Shown: positions 1-8,021 of the stretch, one piece after another
How positions within the stretch are numbered: the stretch's first letter is position 1
How the letters are laid out: each line of letters begins with the position of its first letter
NCBI RefSeq assembly: GCF_018919485.1
Contig: NZ_JAHLMU010000001.1
Location: forward strand, 2,110,022 to 2,146,309
Direction of reading: 5' to 3'
DNA length: 36,288 nt
From: Psychrobacter sp. TAE2020
GTDB taxonomy: Bacteria > Pseudomonadota > Gammaproteobacteria > Pseudomonadales > Moraxellaceae
Notes under the pieces: model-generated
Told to the model about the DNA's origin: nothing
Database searches by the model: none
The model's input: the letters and a program-made list of their open reading frames with translations, nothing else
Translations under genes and position numbers: made by a program

Positions 1-336
1 GCCGTTAGTCGTTTAATAATAAACAATAATCTATCAAATAAGAGAAGCCTATAGCTATTGAGGAGTTAGCCAAACAGTGTACAGAGTTGTATGAGCAACC
101 ATTATCGGCTATTTTGCCAAGATGTAATATTAAGTTCCACGTGAAACATAGTTCTATTGATTCATTTTAATCGACATTAATCAGTAAAAATATAATTGAT
201 ATTGTGCTAAGGTACGGATAGCTTACTGTATTGTCATAAACCAGCAACTATTGATTAGCGATTATTAAAGCTGAAAAAGCACTGTAAGAGGCTACTATAA
301 AAGGCGCTGATTACATCGACGCATACCTTAATTCAT
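1..336. other. Intergenic leader upstream of the tsaP-like gene
   Basis: AT-rich, with no convincing coding frame on either strand. Frame 1 is open only to a stop at 52-54, too short to call as a gene tail. The one clear element is a near-perfect parS-like 16-mer at 133-148, listed separately. By analogy with Pseudomonas, a divergent gene (def) might lie just left of the window, but nothing here shows it. Confidence 0.6.
133..148. promoter_or_regulatory. parS: parS-like ParB binding site 1
   Basis: The 16-mer AGTTCCACGTGAAACA matches the bacterial parS consensus TGTTNCACGTGAAACA at every position but the first. parS is the centromere-like site loaded by ParB and usually lies in clusters near the replication origin. 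Two weaker sites at 5055 and 5103 support a small cluster. ParB binding is inferred from the match alone. Confidence 0.7.
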
Positions 337-1455
337 ATGGATATAATAAAAATGAGCTTAAAGGTTTTAGTGAAAGCACTGTTGATGACTGCCTTTAGTA
401 GTGCATTATGGCTACCTACTGCTCATGCTAATAATCCGCCACCCACTATCAAGGCTGATGCTCCTAATCGCTATATCGTCAAAAAAGGCGATACTTTGTG
501 GGATATCTCAGGCCGCTATTTAGATAGTCCATGGCGCTGGAAAGATATTTGGGCAACCAATACCCAAATAAAAAATCCTAATCTTATTTATCCTAACGAT
601 GTACTTATCTTATGCGTCATTCAAGGTAAGACCTTGCTTGGGGTTGATACTGGCGAGGGTTGTGCAGGGATAGAAAAGCAGTTGAATGGTGGTTTGCTTG
701 CTAGACCAGTAACGGTAACATCGACAGTCAACAGCATCCCTGCTATTCCACGCTCAGCTATCCAGCATTGGTTAGATAAAACCACTATAGTAAATCCTAA
801 AGACTTCAATACCACCCCCTATATCTTAGCTTCTAAGAACCGCAACTTGATTACGGCTAGCGGTGATAAGGTCTATGCTAAAGGGGTAGCGCTTATTGTT
901 GGTCAGAATTACGGGGTATATCGCCAAGGTGAACGGTATGTTGATCCAAAGACTAAAACAGTTATCGGCTTAGAGGTTACCCAAGTAGCGACAGGACGAG
1001 TCACTAGCTCTACTCCTGAGGGAGTATCTAGTTTGCATTTGAATGCTAGTTACGGTAAAGAAGTACGTGAAGGTGACAGAGTCTTCGTTGAGCTAAATAA
1101 TAATATTGCGCCAGTGTTCTATCCTGAGCCTGCGACAGTCAGCCGTGGCGGTACCATAGTGCGAGTAATGGATTCAATTAGTTCCGCCGCCCGTGGCAGT
1201 GTAGTAGCGATTAATTTAGGGACTAGGCAAGGCGCAAAGCTAGGCGATGTATTAACCGTTTATCAAAAAGGTCCGTTAGTACGTGACACTATCGATAATG
1301 ACAATCCAGTACGCTTGCCCAGCGAACCTAGTGGAATGGTCATGGTATTTGATAGCTTCACTGATATCAGCTATGCTTATGTTCTAAGCTCAGATCTACC
1401 ATTAGATGTAGGTGATCAGTTACTACCACCGCCCCATTTACAAGGGTTATTTTAA
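337..1455 (+). CDS. tsaP: LysM-domain type IV pilus secretin-associated protein (TsaP-like)
   Basis: Likely periplasmic protein that anchors the type IV pilus secretin PilQ to peptidoglycan. A signal peptide is visible, with a hydrophobic core at about residues 11-27 and a probable cut after AHA near 31. One LysM domain spans about 46-92 (YIVKKGDTLWDISGRYL). The remaining 270 residues are beta-rich, as expected for the FlgT-like C-terminal part of TsaP. At 372 residues it is close to the size of Pseudomonas PA0020, which also sits directly before dprA. That shared order is the main support for the name. An alternative ATG at 352 gives a cleaner signal peptide, and neither start has a strong ribosome site. 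Without the gene order, only 'LysM peptidoglycan-binding protein' would be safe. Confidence 0.75.
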   Translation: MDIIKMSLKVLVKALLMTAFSSALWLPTAHANNPPPTIKADAPNRYIVKKGDTLWDISGRYLDSPWRWKDIWATNTQIKNPNLIYPNDVLILCVIQGKTLLGVDTGEGCAGIEKQLNGGLLARPVTVTSTVNSIPAIPRSAIQHWLDKTTIVNPKDFNTTPYILASKNRNLITASGDKVYAKGVALIVGQNYGVYRQGERYVDPKTKTVIGLEVTQVATGRVTSSTPEGVSSLHLNASYGKEVREGDRVFVELNNNIAPVFYPEPATVSRGGTIVRVMDSISSAARGSVVAINLGTRQGAKLGDVLTVYQKGPLVRDTIDNDNPVRLPSEPSGMVMVFDSFTDISYAYVLSSDLPLDVGDQLLPPPHLQGLF

Positions 1456-1522
1456 TAAGGCATTATTTCAGTAATTTACTAACGTCTAAAATGCTATAAA
1501 ACAAACTAAGAGCCAGACTACT

Positions 1523-2776
1523 ATGACGGCATCTAAGCTTATACTATCAGAAGAGCAGCGTGCCTCGTTGGCACTATGGTATGAAGTGAATGGCTCACTA
1601 TCTGCTTATTATAAACTAGTCAGTAGTTTTGCTAGTATGCAACAAGCCTGGACAGCTAAGCTGAGTGCTTGGCGTGAGCTAGGTCTTCATCATACTCATC
1701 TGAAACGTCACCAGCAGACTGAGCAGACTATTACTAGTATAAATACTGTTACAGCGGCGCTAGAAGCTGGTGAGTATCAATTGATATTTGCCGATCAGCC
1801 CCAGTACCCGACCCAACTATTACAAATCTATGATCCACCCCCACTATTGTTCTGTCGGGGTAACAGCGCGCGCTTGCAGCAAGCGCAGATTGCTATGGTA
1901 GGTAGCCGTAAACCTACTGCCCATGCCCAAAAAACTACCTTTGATATGGCGCAATATTTAGCTGGGGTGGGTTATGTGATCACTAGTGGTTTAGCAGTGG
2001 GGGTAGATAAATGTGCTCATCTAGGAGCACTAGCTCAAGCTGAAACTAGCTATCATGGGCGTACCATCGGTGTGATGGGGACTGGTATTGACGTCTGTTA
2101 TCCCAGTCAACATCAGCAGCTATTCGCTCAAATAATTGAGCAAGGTGGCTGTCTTATCAGTGAGCTACTTCCAGGTACACTACCGCACAAGCATACCTTT
2201 CCTCGTCGCAATCGTTTAGTGGCTGGACTTAGTTTGGCCACTATCGTTACTGAGGCGGCTATTAAAAGTGGCTCACTAATTACTGCCAGACTGACCTCAG
2301 AACAAGGCAAGCAAGTGTTCGCTATTCCTAGTCATATTGATAATACTAACGCTGAGGGCTGTCTACATTTGATTCGAGAAGGCGCTACTTTGATTTATCA
2401 TCCTGAGCAAGTGCTAGAGGATGTCAATGCGCAGCTTAACTCGCCAGTAGGTTATGCTAAAACAGAGGCAACTAAACCTGTAATAAGCACTACGTCTCGA
2501 CTCAATAAGCGCTCTGCTAAAGACGAAAGCCTGCCGTCAAGCTTAACTAACTCGCCAGTTCAATCAGCATTCGATGCTGATATTACTATCAAAACTAAGG
2601 TGATAATTCCTGAGCATTTGACCGTAGTCTATGAACAGCTGGATTGGCATGGACAAGATTTAGAGGCGCTATTAGTGACTACTAAGCTGGATACCGCGCA
2701 ATTGATCAGTAAGTTGATGGAGCTTGAATTGCTAGGAACTATTAGCGAACAAGGTGGCCGATATTCACGCTTATAA
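1523..2776 (+). CDS. dprA: DNA-processing protein DprA (Smf)
   Basis: Cytoplasmic protein that binds incoming single-stranded DNA during natural transformation and loads RecA. The extended Rossmann core is clear: VGSR at about 126-129, SGLAVGVD at 155-162, GVMGTGIDVCYP at 183-194, FPRRNRLVAGLS at 226-237, then KSGSLITARLTSEQGK. The C-terminal 60 residues (PEHLTVVYEQLDWHGQDLE onward) look like the DprA winged helix. Between core and winged helix lies a low-complexity stretch of about 60 residues rich in T, S and K. The length of 417 is slightly above the usual 360-390 because of this linker. It follows the tsaP-like gene by 67 bases on the same strand and may share its transcript. Confidence 0.95.
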   Translation: MTASKLILSEEQRASLALWYEVNGSLSAYYKLVSSFASMQQAWTAKLSAWRELGLHHTHLKRHQQTEQTITSINTVTAALEAGEYQLIFADQPQYPTQLLQIYDPPPLLFCRGNSARLQQAQIAMVGSRKPTAHAQKTTFDMAQYLAGVGYVITSGLAVGVDKCAHLGALAQAETSYHGRTIGVMGTGIDVCYPSQHQQLFAQIIEQGGCLISELLPGTLPHKHTFPRRNRLVAGLSLATIVTEAAIKSGSLITARLTSEQGKQVFAIPSHIDNTNAEGCLHLIREGATLIYHPEQVLEDVNAQLNSPVGYAKTEATKPVISTTSRLNKRSAKDESLPSSLTNSPVQSAFDADITIKTKVIIPEHLTVVYEQLDWHGQDLEALLVTTKLDTAQLISKLMELELLGTISEQGGRYSRL

Positions 2777-2780
2777 TAAA

Positions 2781-2810
2781 AATAAAAAACTGACCTAAAA
2801 AGTCAGTCAT
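2781..2810. terminator. Weak hairpin between dprA and tsaC
   Basis: A 6-bp stem (ACTGAC at 2789-2794 with GTCAGT at 2802-2807) and a 7-base loop. The flanking A-rich tract lies on the left, so the run of T residues would follow the stem only in minus-strand transcripts. It is a poor terminator for dprA itself and could block antisense reading. Confidence 0.35.
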
Positions 2811-2874
2811 TCACTATCTTATTAAGGCCTCAAAGCGTTATTATTCCTATCTGTCCTTTTTATCTTTATATCTT

Positions 2875-3633
2875 ATGAAAACAGATGATTTTTCAGCAGA
2901 GCCTGTGTCGGCAGTAGAGCACATAGTTACTAGTAGCCCAAACAAAGCGGCTCAATGGTTAAACTCTGGTAAGCTTTTGGCATATCCTACCGAAAGCGTT
3001 TGGGGCATTGGCTGCGACCCTTTTAATCAGTCAGCTGTAAAGCAGTTATTGGGCATCAAACAGCGGCCCATAGACAAAGGTATGATCGTAGTCACTGACC
3101 ATATCGACCGTATTGCGCCATTACTTAATACCCTTACTAGTGCGCAACGCCAGTCTATTATTGATAGCTGGCAGATGATGGCTAATCAGCAAGCGCAAAC
3201 TTGGCTATTACCGCTATCTACTGAGTTGAGTGTACCTATCCCGTATTGGATTACTGGGGCACATAACAGCGTTGCCGTGCGGGTCATAGCTCATCCCCTT
3301 ATTCAACAGCTTTGCAGTCAAATGGTTAGCGCAGATAACCCTTATGGTTTCATTGTCTCCACTAGTTGCAACCCATCGGGGCAGCCCCCAGCATTGTCCC
3401 TAGAGGAAGCTCGCCGTTACTTCTTCAGTATTGATAAACAAAGCCCTAATAAACAAAGCCCTGATAAACAAAGCACTGATAAACAAAGCACTGATGAATT
3501 AAGTGTTGATATAGAAGCTATTGATAAACAGCGCAGTGCGTCTAAGCAGATGAGATATTTATCAGGGCCTACCTTAGGATATCAGCTACCAAGCCAAATC
3601 AGTGATGCCTTAACTGGACAAGTAATTCGTTAA
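2875..3633 (+). CDS. tsaC: L-threonylcarbamoyladenylate synthase TsaC (YrdC/Sua5 family)
   Basis: Makes threonylcarbamoyl-AMP from threonine, bicarbonate and ATP, the first step of the t6A modification of ANN-decoding tRNAs. The YrdC fold is evident: LAYPTESVWGIGCDPFN at about 35-51, the KQRP nucleotide-binding motif at 62-65, VAVRV and later STSCNPSGQPP. The protein has 252 residues against about 190 for E. coli TsaC. Most of the excess is a polar insert at about 187-220 built from five-residue repeats (DKQSP/DKQST), placed between the last conserved helix and the closing RYLSGPTLGYQLPSQI segment. The repeats are listed separately. A short TsaC form is more likely than full Sua5, since there is no C-terminal Sua5 domain. 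Confidence 0.9.
   Translation: MKTDDFSAEPVSAVEHIVTSSPNKAAQWLNSGKLLAYPTESVWGIGCDPFNQSAVKQLLGIKQRPIDKGMIVVTDHIDRIAPLLNTLTSAQRQSIIDSWQMMANQQAQTWLLPLSTELSVPIPYWITGAHNSVAVRVIAHPLIQQLCSQMVSADNPYGFIVSTSCNPSGQPPALSLEEARRYFFSIDKQSPNKQSPDKQSTDKQSTDELSVDIEAIDKQRSASKQMRYLSGPTLGYQLPSQISDALTGQVIR
3433..3492 (+). repeat. Four 15-bp in-frame tandem repeats inside tsaC
   Basis: The unit GATAAACAAAGC(C/A)CT occurs four times in a row with one or two changes, followed by a degenerate fifth copy (GATGAATTAAGTGTT). The unit is a multiple of three and encodes D/N-K-Q-S-P/T, so copy-number change would lengthen or shorten the protein without a frameshift. Confidence 0.9.
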
Positions 3634-4034
3634 TAACCGATCTGCTTGATAATAGGATATAGTCGATATTAAATAACATAGATGCATCACTTTATAGCAC
3701 GAGAGGGTGATGAGTTTTTCTAGCTTGCCGTGACTATACCGACAGAGGCTACAAAAAACTGATCTCAATCTCGCTATATCGTTTTTACAATGAACGGACT
3801 ATAGAATGATGCTAATACTTTAAAGCTTCCTACTGATAGGGCTATTCACTAACTTGATTATAAGTCTCTTCGTTAGCAGCAATTGGGTCATTGCTAGTGC
3901 TTTTGCCTTACCAAAAGCCTGTACAACCAATTTTGACAAAGTCAGTAAAAGAGAACAGGATAATTAGAAAGACATACAACAAGTTTAATAGCACTATACC
4001 AGCCGATTTTAGCCGAAATTATAAGGATAAGCTC
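3634..4034. other. Intergenic region between tsaC and the epimerase gene
   Basis: No supported gene. A frame runs into the epimerase from 3891, but its first 48 codons look like non-coding sequence. A weak inverted repeat (CATCAC at about 3684, GTGATG at about 3706, then a short T run) could end tsaC transcripts. A TTGACA hexamer near 3937 followed by GATAAT is spaced about 20 bases apart, longer than ideal, so it is only a possible promoter. Confidence 0.4.
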
Positions 4035-5027
4035 ATGAATATTTTAATTAGTGGTGGCTCAGGATTTTTAGGTAGTGCATTGAGTAAAGAGATGATTGAA
4101 CGCTATCGTCAAGCTGGAAGCGAAGTCAATATTACTTGGCTGACTCGTGATAGTAATCAGGCACATCCTGATAATATCCAGATGATTAGCTATGATGAAT
4201 TGGCTAAAACCGACCATAGCTATGAGGTGATAGTAAACCTTGCTGGAGCAGGTATTGCTGACTCGCGCTGGAGTGATGATCGTAAGCAAGCATTAGTTGC
4301 CAGTCGAGTAAAACCAACAGAGTCGCTACTAGCTTTTATCGCTCGCACAGCTAATAAGCCCAAGCTACTAGTTAGTGGTTCAGCTATTGGCTGGTACGGT
4401 GTACAAGGGGACAAACCTCTGACAGAAAGTAGTGACTCTAAGACTGACTTTGCCCATCGCTTATGCCAGGAGTGGGAGCAGTTAGCGCTGAAGGCTTCTG
4501 AGTACAATGTACCAGTGGCTATATTACGCACTGGCGTGGTCATCCATCCTGCAGGCGGTATGCTTGGCAAGTTGTTGCTACCCTTCAAGTTCGGAGTAGG
4601 CGGACAGTTGGGTGATGGTCAGCAGATTATGAGCTGGATTAGCCGTGATGACTGGGTAGGGGCCGCTATTTTTATTATTGAGCAACACTTATCGGATAAG
4701 TCCAAAGCGCTGTCAGCACAGAGTACGGTTCCTAATGATAATAATATAAAACCCGCGAATTCTTCTATTAATAATACTACACCAGCCGTAGTTTATAACC
4801 TAACCGCTCCTAATCCCGTGACTAACCATACTTTTACTAAGGCTGTTGGTTCATGGCTACATCGCCCAACCATTTTTACTTTACCCACCCCCTTGTTAAA
4901 GCTGATGTTCGGTGAGATGTCGACTTTACTGATTGATGGACAAAAGGTGCTGCCACAAGCATTACTGAATGCTGGTTATGAGTTTAAACAACCAAGTCTT
5001 GAGAAGGCATTAGCAGAGCAGCGCTAA
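4035..5027 (+). CDS. TIGR01777-family NAD(P)-binding epimerase (YfcH-like)
   Basis: Predicted cytoplasmic extended short-chain dehydrogenase/reductase of unknown substrate. The start is placed at 4035 because the Rossmann motif begins at once (MNILISGGSGFLGSAL), an AAGGA ribosome site lies at about 4023, and the 48 codons upstream have no family counterpart. Other family marks are VNLAGAGIADSRWSDDRK, LVSGSAIGWYG and, at the C-terminus, a DUF1731-like segment (PTPLLKLMFGEMSTLLIDGQKVLP). A hydrophilic asparagine- and serine-rich insert of about 30 residues comes before the C-terminal domain. At 330 residues it is a little longer than the usual 300. In E. coli the relative is called YfcH, and no reaction is established. 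Confidence 0.85.
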   Translation: MNILISGGSGFLGSALSKEMIERYRQAGSEVNITWLTRDSNQAHPDNIQMISYDELAKTDHSYEVIVNLAGAGIADSRWSDDRKQALVASRVKPTESLLAFIARTANKPKLLVSGSAIGWYGVQGDKPLTESSDSKTDFAHRLCQEWEQLALKASEYNVPVAILRTGVVIHPAGGMLGKLLLPFKFGVGGQLGDGQQIMSWISRDDWVGAAIFIIEQHLSDKSKALSAQSTVPNDNNIKPANSSINNTTPAVVYNLTAPNPVTNHTFTKAVGSWLHRPTIFTLPTPLLKLMFGEMSTLLIDGQKVLPQALLNAGYEFKQPSLEKALAEQR

Positions 5028-5054
5028 ACAAGCTATGCCAATATTACTGACTAA

Positions 5055-5070
5055 CGTTTCATGTGAAACA
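5055..5070. promoter_or_regulatory. parS: parS-like site 2
   Basis: CGTTTCATGTGAAACA matches the parS consensus at 14 of 16 positions, with one change in the central CACGTG and one at the first base. It forms a pair with the site at 5103, 48 bases away, in the short gap between the epimerase and the first metallophosphoesterase. Confidence 0.5.
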
Positions 5071-5102
5071 TTAAAGGGTATTAATAAGTAGTAATGCTTA
5101 CA

Positions 5103-5118
5103 TGTTTCATGTGAAACG
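5103..5118. promoter_or_regulatory. parS: parS-like site 3
   Basis: TGTTTCATGTGAAACG matches the parS consensus at 14 of 16 positions. It has the same central ATGTG variant as site 2, so the two may be copies of one another. If they are not ParB sites, they could be operators for a regulator of the downstream metallophosphoesterase. Confidence 0.5.
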
Positions 5119-5219
5119 TAAGGTACAACCATGGAATTTTTATGGAACCTAGCCAGCTTATAGAGCTTTGCAGAAATCTATCATAAGATGACCTTACATT
5201 AATCAATCAGACCTTTATT

Positions 5220-6314
5220 ATGTGGCTCTTTATCATCGCAACTCAGCTGCTAGCGCTAATCACTAGTGCCCTTTTATGGTGGCTGATAAAGCCTAACAAC
5301 CCTGCTAAAAACTTAGCATTGATCACTATAGTATTTGCTATTAATAACCTAGCACTGTTCTATGGGCTTACTGAGTTTTGGCGTGAACGTTTTCATATCT
5401 ATTTGGTTATTAGTATCTTGCAAGGTTTTATGGTTTATGCCGCAATAATAACAGCCGTTATTGGAGTCACTTACATTAAGTTGTTAAAGCAGCCTAGTCG
5501 TCCTAAGTTATTACGAATATTGGCAGCTAGCGTTTATGTAGGTATTGTAGGACTATCAGTATTTAATGCTTATGTACCAGTAGTCAAGCATTTGACAGTG
5601 ACGACTGCTAAGCGGATGAAAAAGCCCTTAAATATGGTACTGATATCTGATACTCATTTAGGTAGATGGTTTGGCAATCGTCAGTTAGATAAACTGGTAA
5701 GTGTCGTCGATACACAGCAGCCTGATGTAGTAGTGATAGCCGGTGATATCATGAATGACAGCACCTTTTATTATGATAAAAATAACATGCAAGAGCAGTT
5801 GTCTAAATTGCAGGCACCGCTTGGGGTTTATGCAGTATTAGGCAATCATGATTATTCAGGTAACCAACTAGCCATTACCACAGCAGTTGAAAAGGCGGGA
5901 ATAAAGGTATTAGATAATGAAAACGTACTGCTAGAGGATTCGGTCTGGCTAATTGGGCGCTCGGACGTTACTGACCCAGCACCGCGCATATCAGCAAAAG
6001 ATTTAGTTGCGCAAGTGGATACCGATAAGCCAGTGATATTTTTGGAACACAGTCTTGAATCTATGGATGAGTTAAAGCAGGCCCCCATAGATGTACACTT
6101 ATCAGGCCATACTCATGGTGGGCAAATATTTCCTTTAACCACGCTGATGCAATGGCTTTATCCATTGATACAGGGGGCTAAGCAGATAGGCAACACCCAA
6201 TTTTTAGTAACTTCAGGTTATGGGTTTGGTGCGGTCCCTTTTCGATTAGGTACGCGCTCTGAGATATGGGTAATTACCTTGCAGTCAGTCACTGAGCAAT
6301 CAGCAACTAAATAG
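5220..6314 (+). CDS. Membrane-anchored metallophosphoesterase (YaeI-like), copy 1
   Basis: Calcineurin-type phosphoesterase with an N-terminal membrane domain. Three or four hydrophobic segments lie at about 3-22, 32-50, 62-86 and 100-118. The catalytic domain then starts with LISDTHLGRW (D144, H146), followed by AGDIMND (175), LGNHDYSG (208-211), FLEHS and LSGHTHGGQ. These supply the usual dimetal ligands. The architecture resembles E. coli YaeI and B. subtilis YkuE, for which lipid A-related or other phosphoester substrates have been proposed, and the substrate here is unknown. The ribosome site before ATG 5220 is weak. A related gene on the same strand begins at 6885, with a small opposite-strand gene between them. 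Confidence 0.88.
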   Translation: MWLFIIATQLLALITSALLWWLIKPNNPAKNLALITIVFAINNLALFYGLTEFWRERFHIYLVISILQGFMVYAAIITAVIGVTYIKLLKQPSRPKLLRILAASVYVGIVGLSVFNAYVPVVKHLTVTTAKRMKKPLNMVLISDTHLGRWFGNRQLDKLVSVVDTQQPDVVVIAGDIMNDSTFYYDKNNMQEQLSKLQAPLGVYAVLGNHDYSGNQLAITTAVEKAGIKVLDNENVLLEDSVWLIGRSDVTDPAPRISAKDLVAQVDTDKPVIFLEHSLESMDELKQAPIDVHLSGHTHGGQIFPLTTLMQWLYPLIQGAKQIGNTQFLVTSGYGFGAVPFRLGTRSEIWVITLQSVTEQSATK

Positions 6315-6443
6315 CGGCGGTCTACGAGGTGGATAAGATTTTTGATAAAATGGATGTTATAAACAGCAGTCAGTTATGGCAGTAAGCTATTAGAGCTAAT
6401 GTTTAAGCTATAGCCGTTATTTTTATAGTGCTATAACGCTTGT

Positions 6444-6623
6444 TTATATACCAGCAAGCGCCTTAAAGCTAGCCTCATCGTAGTCATCATCATGAGTGAC
6501 CATAACAGAACCTTGGGTAATATTGACATCGACCCAGCGCACCCCTGTTAGGGTGATAGTATTAGCCACCAACTTATCCGCGCTTTCTCTATCAGTAATA
6601 GTTGTTTGATATAGTGTTTGCAT
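6444..6623 (-). CDS. Small HMA-like protein lacking the metal-binding CxxC
   Basis: A 59-residue protein whose pattern (GVRWVDVNITQGSVMVTHDDDYDEASFKALAGI) fits the beta-alpha-beta-beta-alpha-beta fold of heavy-metal-associated domains such as CopZ. The two cysteines of the metal loop are absent, and that position reads TDRESADKL. The start at 6623 is chosen because a strong GGAGG ribosome site (6632-6636 on the complement) lies eight bases upstream. A GTG three bases earlier is the alternative. It is convergent with the first metallophosphoesterase and divergent from the second. It is a real gene by its ribosome site and fold pattern. Copper transport is not supported, because no cysteine, and only one histidine, is present in the whole protein. 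Confidence 0.75.
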   Translation of the reverse strand: MQTLYQTTITDRESADKLVANTITLTGVRWVDVNITQGSVMVTHDDDYDEASFKALAGI

Positions 6624-6884
6624 CACAATAACCTCCAGTTTTGCTCAAGCAAAGCAAAGGTTCGCCAAAGCCAATCCTATAACCTCAGCAGACTCCAAAA
6701 GATCGTTACCGCTATTCTTGGTAACTATTATTATCCTTATAAAGAGTATAACCCTTTATCTCGCTACTAGAGTATGACTATTAAGGCGAGCTGCGCTTTG
6801 ACAACGATAACTGCACGAGATTAAGTCGTTTTTGTGTGCCGTTGCTACTATTATATTAGTGATAAATCTATTACAGGAAAGCGC

Positions 6885-8021
6885 ATGCGCTACGTATTTT
6901 TTATTGTCATTATTTTATTATTAGAGCTGTTTAGTCTAGGCGCAGCGCTAACTTTACAGTGGTGGATTGCACCGTGGACTAAGCCGACATCGCAGACAAT
7001 GGCAACGATAGTAGTGTTCTTAATAAGTAATGGCTTGTTATTATTAAGCGTTAGCAAGCTGCTAAAAAACAGTTATCGCTGGGTCAGTGGCTGGATGCTG
7101 GTGATGCATTTTATGGTGCTCACTGCTGCGATTATCAGTTTGATATATGGCGTTGGCTGGCTAGCTATGACCATGTTTGATAGTGCTACTATCTTCGCTA
7201 TGCCTGCTATTACCGTAGCACTAGGTCTACGTGGCGTAGCTTTGCTAGTGTTTATAGGCTTGTTCGTTTACGCTCTATATAGCGCTTATATACCGAAAGT
7301 ACGTCATCTTACCGTAACTATCAATAAACCTTTATTGAAGCCGCTACGTATCGCAGTAGCTAGTGATTTACATTTGGGTCGTCTGTTTGGTAACAAGGCT
7401 ATCGATAGATTACAGCGTCTAATCACTCAGTCACAAGCTGATATGTTGCTAATGCCAGGCGATATTATGGACGATAATACTCAGGCATTTAGTGACTATA
7501 ATATGGCAGCTAACTTAGCTAGATTGTGTGCTAGCCTGCCTTATGGGGTCTATGCGACGTTAGGCAATCATGATCTATATGGTCATGAGAAACCGATCAC
7601 TGAGTCGCTACGCAACGCTGGCGTACAGTTGTTAAACGATGAAGTGCTACGCCTCGATTATAAAGGTCAGCCAGTGTGGCTAGTAGGGCGCTTTGATAAT
7701 CACAAACGTCAGCGTGTGGCAACGACAGAGTTGTTGGCGCAAGTGAATACTGAAGAGCCGGTTATCCTATTGGATCATAGACCGAGCGATATTATTGAAC
7801 ATAGCCTGTTGCCTATTGATTTGCAGCTGTCAGGGCATACCCATAATGGGCAGATATTCCCTGCCAACTTCATTGTCAGCTCGATCAATCGTTTGGGCTA
7901 TGGTTATGAAGCCATTGGCAAAGGACACTTTGTAGTCTCCTCTGGCTATGGCTTTTGGGGTATCCCATTTCGCTTAGGCTCACGTTCTGAGATTTGGTTA
8001 ATTAGCCTCAGTGGTCAGTAA
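6885..8021 (+). CDS. Membrane-anchored metallophosphoesterase (YaeI-like), copy 2
   Basis: A paralogue of the 5220 gene with the same order: hydrophobic segments in the first 140 residues, then VASDLHLGRLFGN, PGDIMDDN, LGNHDLYG, LLDHRPSD and LSGHTHNGQIFP, which carry the dimetal ligands. The start at ATG 6885 is preferred because of the AGGAAA ribosome site at 6875-6880. A GTG at 6834 opens the frame earlier but adds a non-hydrophobic leader. The length from ATG is 378 residues. The end overlaps the esterase gene on the other strand by 24 bases, tail to tail. The substrate is unknown. The two copies are too diverged to be a recent duplication, but they share the end motif (SGYGF...PFRLGSRSEIW). 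Confidence 0.87.
   Translation: MRYVFFIVIILLLELFSLGAALTLQWWIAPWTKPTSQTMATIVVFLISNGLLLLSVSKLLKNSYRWVSGWMLVMHFMVLTAAIISLIYGVGWLAMTMFDSATIFAMPAITVALGLRGVALLVFIGLFVYALYSAYIPKVRHLTVTINKPLLKPLRIAVASDLHLGRLFGNKAIDRLQRLITQSQADMLLMPGDIMDDNTQAFSDYNMAANLARLCASLPYGVYATLGNHDLYGHEKPITESLRNAGVQLLNDEVLRLDYKGQPVWLVGRFDNHKRQRVATTELLAQVNTEEPVILLDHRPSDIIEHSLLPIDLQLSGHTHNGQIFPANFIVSSINRLGYGYEAIGKGHFVVSSGYGFWGIPFRLGSRSEIWLISLSGQ

Noticed and set aside
1..54. Tail of an upstream plus-strand gene
   Set aside because: Only 17 codons, low complexity, and no pattern to judge.
3891..4034. N-terminal extension of the epimerase from 3891
   Set aside because: The 48 codons do not resemble the family, and the Rossmann motif starts exactly at ATG 4035, which has its own ribosome site.
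6834..6884. GTG start of the second metallophosphoesterase at 6834
   Set aside because: ATG 6885 has a better ribosome site and leads straight into the membrane segment.
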